Shown here: positions 63,015-64,000 of the stretch, one piece after another
Layout: each line of letters begins with the position of its first letter
How positions within the stretch are numbered: position 1 is the stretch's first letter
Source: Prevotella merdae
GTDB taxonomy: Bacteria > Bacteroidota > Bacteroidia > Bacteroidales > Bacteroidaceae
Length of the DNA: 64,000 nt
Assembly: GCF_900290275.1 (NCBI RefSeq)
Contig: NZ_LT985324.1
Span: forward strand, 201,952 to 265,951
Reading direction: 5' to 3'
Made by a program: the position numbers and the translations under genes
The notes under the pieces: generated by a model
What the model was told of the DNA's origin: nothing
The model's database searches: none
Seen by the model: only the letters and a program-made list of their open reading frames with translations

Positions 63015-63113
63015 TGTACATAATTGTTCATATTGTGTACATAGTCAACATTTTTAGCGGTTTTCTGCATGTTTCTTCATTCTTTGTACGTAATTTGAAT
63101 ATAATTGTACGCA
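63015..63113. promoter_or_regulatory. Two pairs of TGTACRYA direct repeats upstream of susC
   Basis: The boxes are TGTACATA (63015-63022), TGTACATA (63036-63043), TGTACGTA (63085-63092) and TGTACGCA (63106-63113). Both pairs have exactly 21 bp from start to start, two helical turns. The nearer pair begins 31 bp upstream of the susC -7 box. AraC-type output domains of PUL hybrid two-component regulators bind direct repeats of this kind, so this is a candidate operator. The rest of the 436-bp gap is AT-rich, with a possible plus-strand -7 box TAAATTTG at 63143-63150. Confidence 0.55.
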
Positions 63114-63320
63114 TTTATTGTTGTTTTATGGTAATGTCTTTTTAAATTTGCAACCGAATAAACGGTGCGTTTACATGGATTGTTTCTAAGTATTACGCAA
63201 ATATACAAAATAAACCTATATCTTACAAGCAAAATCTAAAAAAATATAAAGATTTGTTTCAAAACTACCGATTACTAATTAAATACAAATAAATAACCAA
63301 ACTAAAAACATTTTACTAAC

Positions 63321-63518
63321 ATGAACATTAAAAACAAACTTTCAAGTTTGATGTATGCGCCATTAGCACTCGCGCTGTTGGCTGCGTGCTCATCGGACGA
63401 TGTAGTGGAGAATAATCAACCAACTACACAAGGACAAACATTGACTATTAATGCTACTCCCCTTATACATTATTATATATTAGGCTTGCGCTCAATAGGG
63501 TGCAAGCCTTTTTTTTAG
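63321..63518 (+). pseudogene. Truncated fimbrillin-like lipoprotein
   Basis: Sixty-five codons: a lipoprotein signal with lipobox LAAC (Cys at about 23), then SSDDVVENNQPTTQGQTLTI NATP, the N-terminus usual in fimbrillin and related Bacteroidales surface lipoproteins. After NATP the sequence turns into unrelated AT-rich codons and a terminator hairpin, and the frame ends inside its T-run. Full-length relatives have hundreds of residues, so this is a deletion remnant with its start and terminator kept. A short secreted lipopeptide cannot be excluded. Confidence 0.6.
63482..63517 (+). terminator. Rho-independent terminator behind the truncated lipoprotein
   Basis: AGGCTTGC and GCAAGCCT form an 8-bp stem with a 12-base loop, followed directly by a run of T on the plus strand. 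Confidence 0.85.
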
Positions 63519-63646
63519 TTCCACTTAGCCCCACCCCCAACCCCTTCGCCATAGGGAGTGGAGCTATATGCTTTGATAGCTAATGTTCAGCCGTTAAATA
63601 TGTTTACACAAAATCTGCACCGTTTATTTGTTTTTATGGATTATAA

Positions 63647-63654
63647 TAAGTTTG
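63647..63654 (+). promoter_or_regulatory. -7 box of the 49-residue gene
   Basis: TAAGTTTG matches TAnnTTTG, with TTTA 20 bp upstream (three of four bases of the -33 box). The predicted leader is about 30 nt. Confidence 0.55.
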
Positions 63655-63690
63655 CAGCGATAACGCATGTCAAATCATTACCTATATAAT

Positions 63691-63840
63691 ATGGAAAAGA
63701 TTACAAGAGAAGAAGCATTAAGACGTTGGAGCTCAGCCAAGGCGCAAAAGAAGGAGTTGGTGGAGAAAATGCGCAAAATGCTATACGAAGATTATAAGGC
63801 ACGCACTGTCGAAGAGCCTTTAACTTTTAATGTGCTGTGA
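63691..63840 (+). CDS. Small conserved-looking protein of 49 residues
   Basis: The frame starts MEKITREEALRRWSSAKAQ, continues with a charged helix and ends with EEPLTFNVL. It is mostly a single amphipathic, basic helix without a signal peptide or membrane segment. It has its own promoter 37 bp upstream and composition like real genes. I recall short Bacteroidales proteins with a similar REEALRRW start, but their function is not known to me. Its TGA overlaps the ATG of a second short frame (63840-63944, start MKELSLDTINSVSLIRY) that soon runs into the repeat array. Confidence 0.6.
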   Translation: MEKITREEALRRWSSAKAQKKELVEKMRKMLYEDYKARTVEEPLTFNVL

Positions 63841-63883
63841 TGAAGGAGCTATCATTGGATACCATTAATTCTGTCTCGCTTAT

Positions 63884-63991
63884 AAGGTATATTATATTAA
63901 ATGGCAAAGTATATTATATTAAATGCCCAAGTATATTATATTAAATGGCAAAGTAATATATATTAAATGGCAAAGTAATATATATTACTTT
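63884..63991. repeat. Array of 22-bp AT-rich repeats, copy 2
   Basis: About five head-to-tail units resembling AAGTATATTATATTAAATGG, one with GCCC at the junction, ending in the palindrome AAGTAATATATATTACTT (63973-63990). It is nearly the exact reverse complement of the array at 10181-10287, including the order of the variant units. Confidence 0.85.
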
Positions 63992-64000
63992 TGGTAACTA

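Overview
The window is chromosomal DNA from a Bacteroidota bacterium, most likely Prevotella/Segatella or a close Bacteroidales relative. The reasons are a SusC/SusD outer-membrane pair, a BlaR1 homologue ending in a TonB domain, clostripain-type and DPP-IV-type peptidases, GDP-fucose genes, and about a dozen promoters of the Bacteroides type (TTTG, 19 bp, TAnnTTTG). Several of those promoters match the consensus exactly. No rRNA or tRNA gene was seen.

Layout. 1-4 kb: end of a superfamily 1 helicase gene, a blaI-blaR1 pair facing it, and a C11 peptidase lipoprotein. 4-10 kb: valS, a Cof-type HAD phosphatase and a Pif1-like helicase with an HRDC tail. 10.4-16.2 kb: an efflux operon (coiled-coil protein, TolC, HlyD, two ABC-2 permeases), whose first gene carries an in-frame TAG. 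16.3-19.9 kb: a TIGR02757 gene, then gmd and fcl for GDP-L-fucose. 19.97-21.89 kb: a group II intron placed just behind the fcl terminator. 21.9-24.6 kb: gltA-gdhA. 24.8-29.8 kb: an EmrAB-TolC type efflux operon with a divergent AraC regulator. 29.8-35.7 kb: a serine hydrolase, fhs, an esterase and glmS. 35.9-38.8 kb: an MgtC-type membrane protein and a DPP-IV-type peptidase. 39-45.6 kb: lon-tgt-lptG and a DEAD-box helicase gene. 45.7 kb: a GH20 hexosaminidase on the opposite strand. 47.9-62.9 kb: a polysaccharide utilization locus (PUL). 63-64 kb: a truncated fimbrillin-like lipoprotein, a 49-residue gene and a 22-bp repeat array.

The PUL reads susC, susD, a DUF5017 surface glycan-binding lipoprotein, a PL8 chondroitinase-type lyase, a GH88 unsaturated glucuronyl hydrolase with a cysteine-rich N-terminus, and two paralogous right-handed beta-helix proteins. 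The set predicts use of a glycosaminoglycan of the chondroitin/dermatan/hyaluronan type: the lyase makes unsaturated oligosaccharides, SusCD imports them, and GH88 removes the terminal unsaturated uronic acid. No sulfatase and no hybrid two-component sensor lies in the window. Two pairs of TGTACRYA boxes, each pair with exactly 21 bp between starts, lie upstream of susC and are good candidates for the regulator's binding site.

The least ordinary parts are non-coding. There is a MITE-like family of inverted repeats (one copy with perfect 27-bp ends), an inverted repeat at every PUL gene junction after susD, two candidate small RNAs that each have their own promoter and terminator, two arrays of 22-bp AT-rich repeats in inverted orientation 54 kb apart, and stop codons built into terminator stems. 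Promoter and hairpin calls are pattern matches read by eye. Function calls rest on visible motifs and family knowledge, without database searches.
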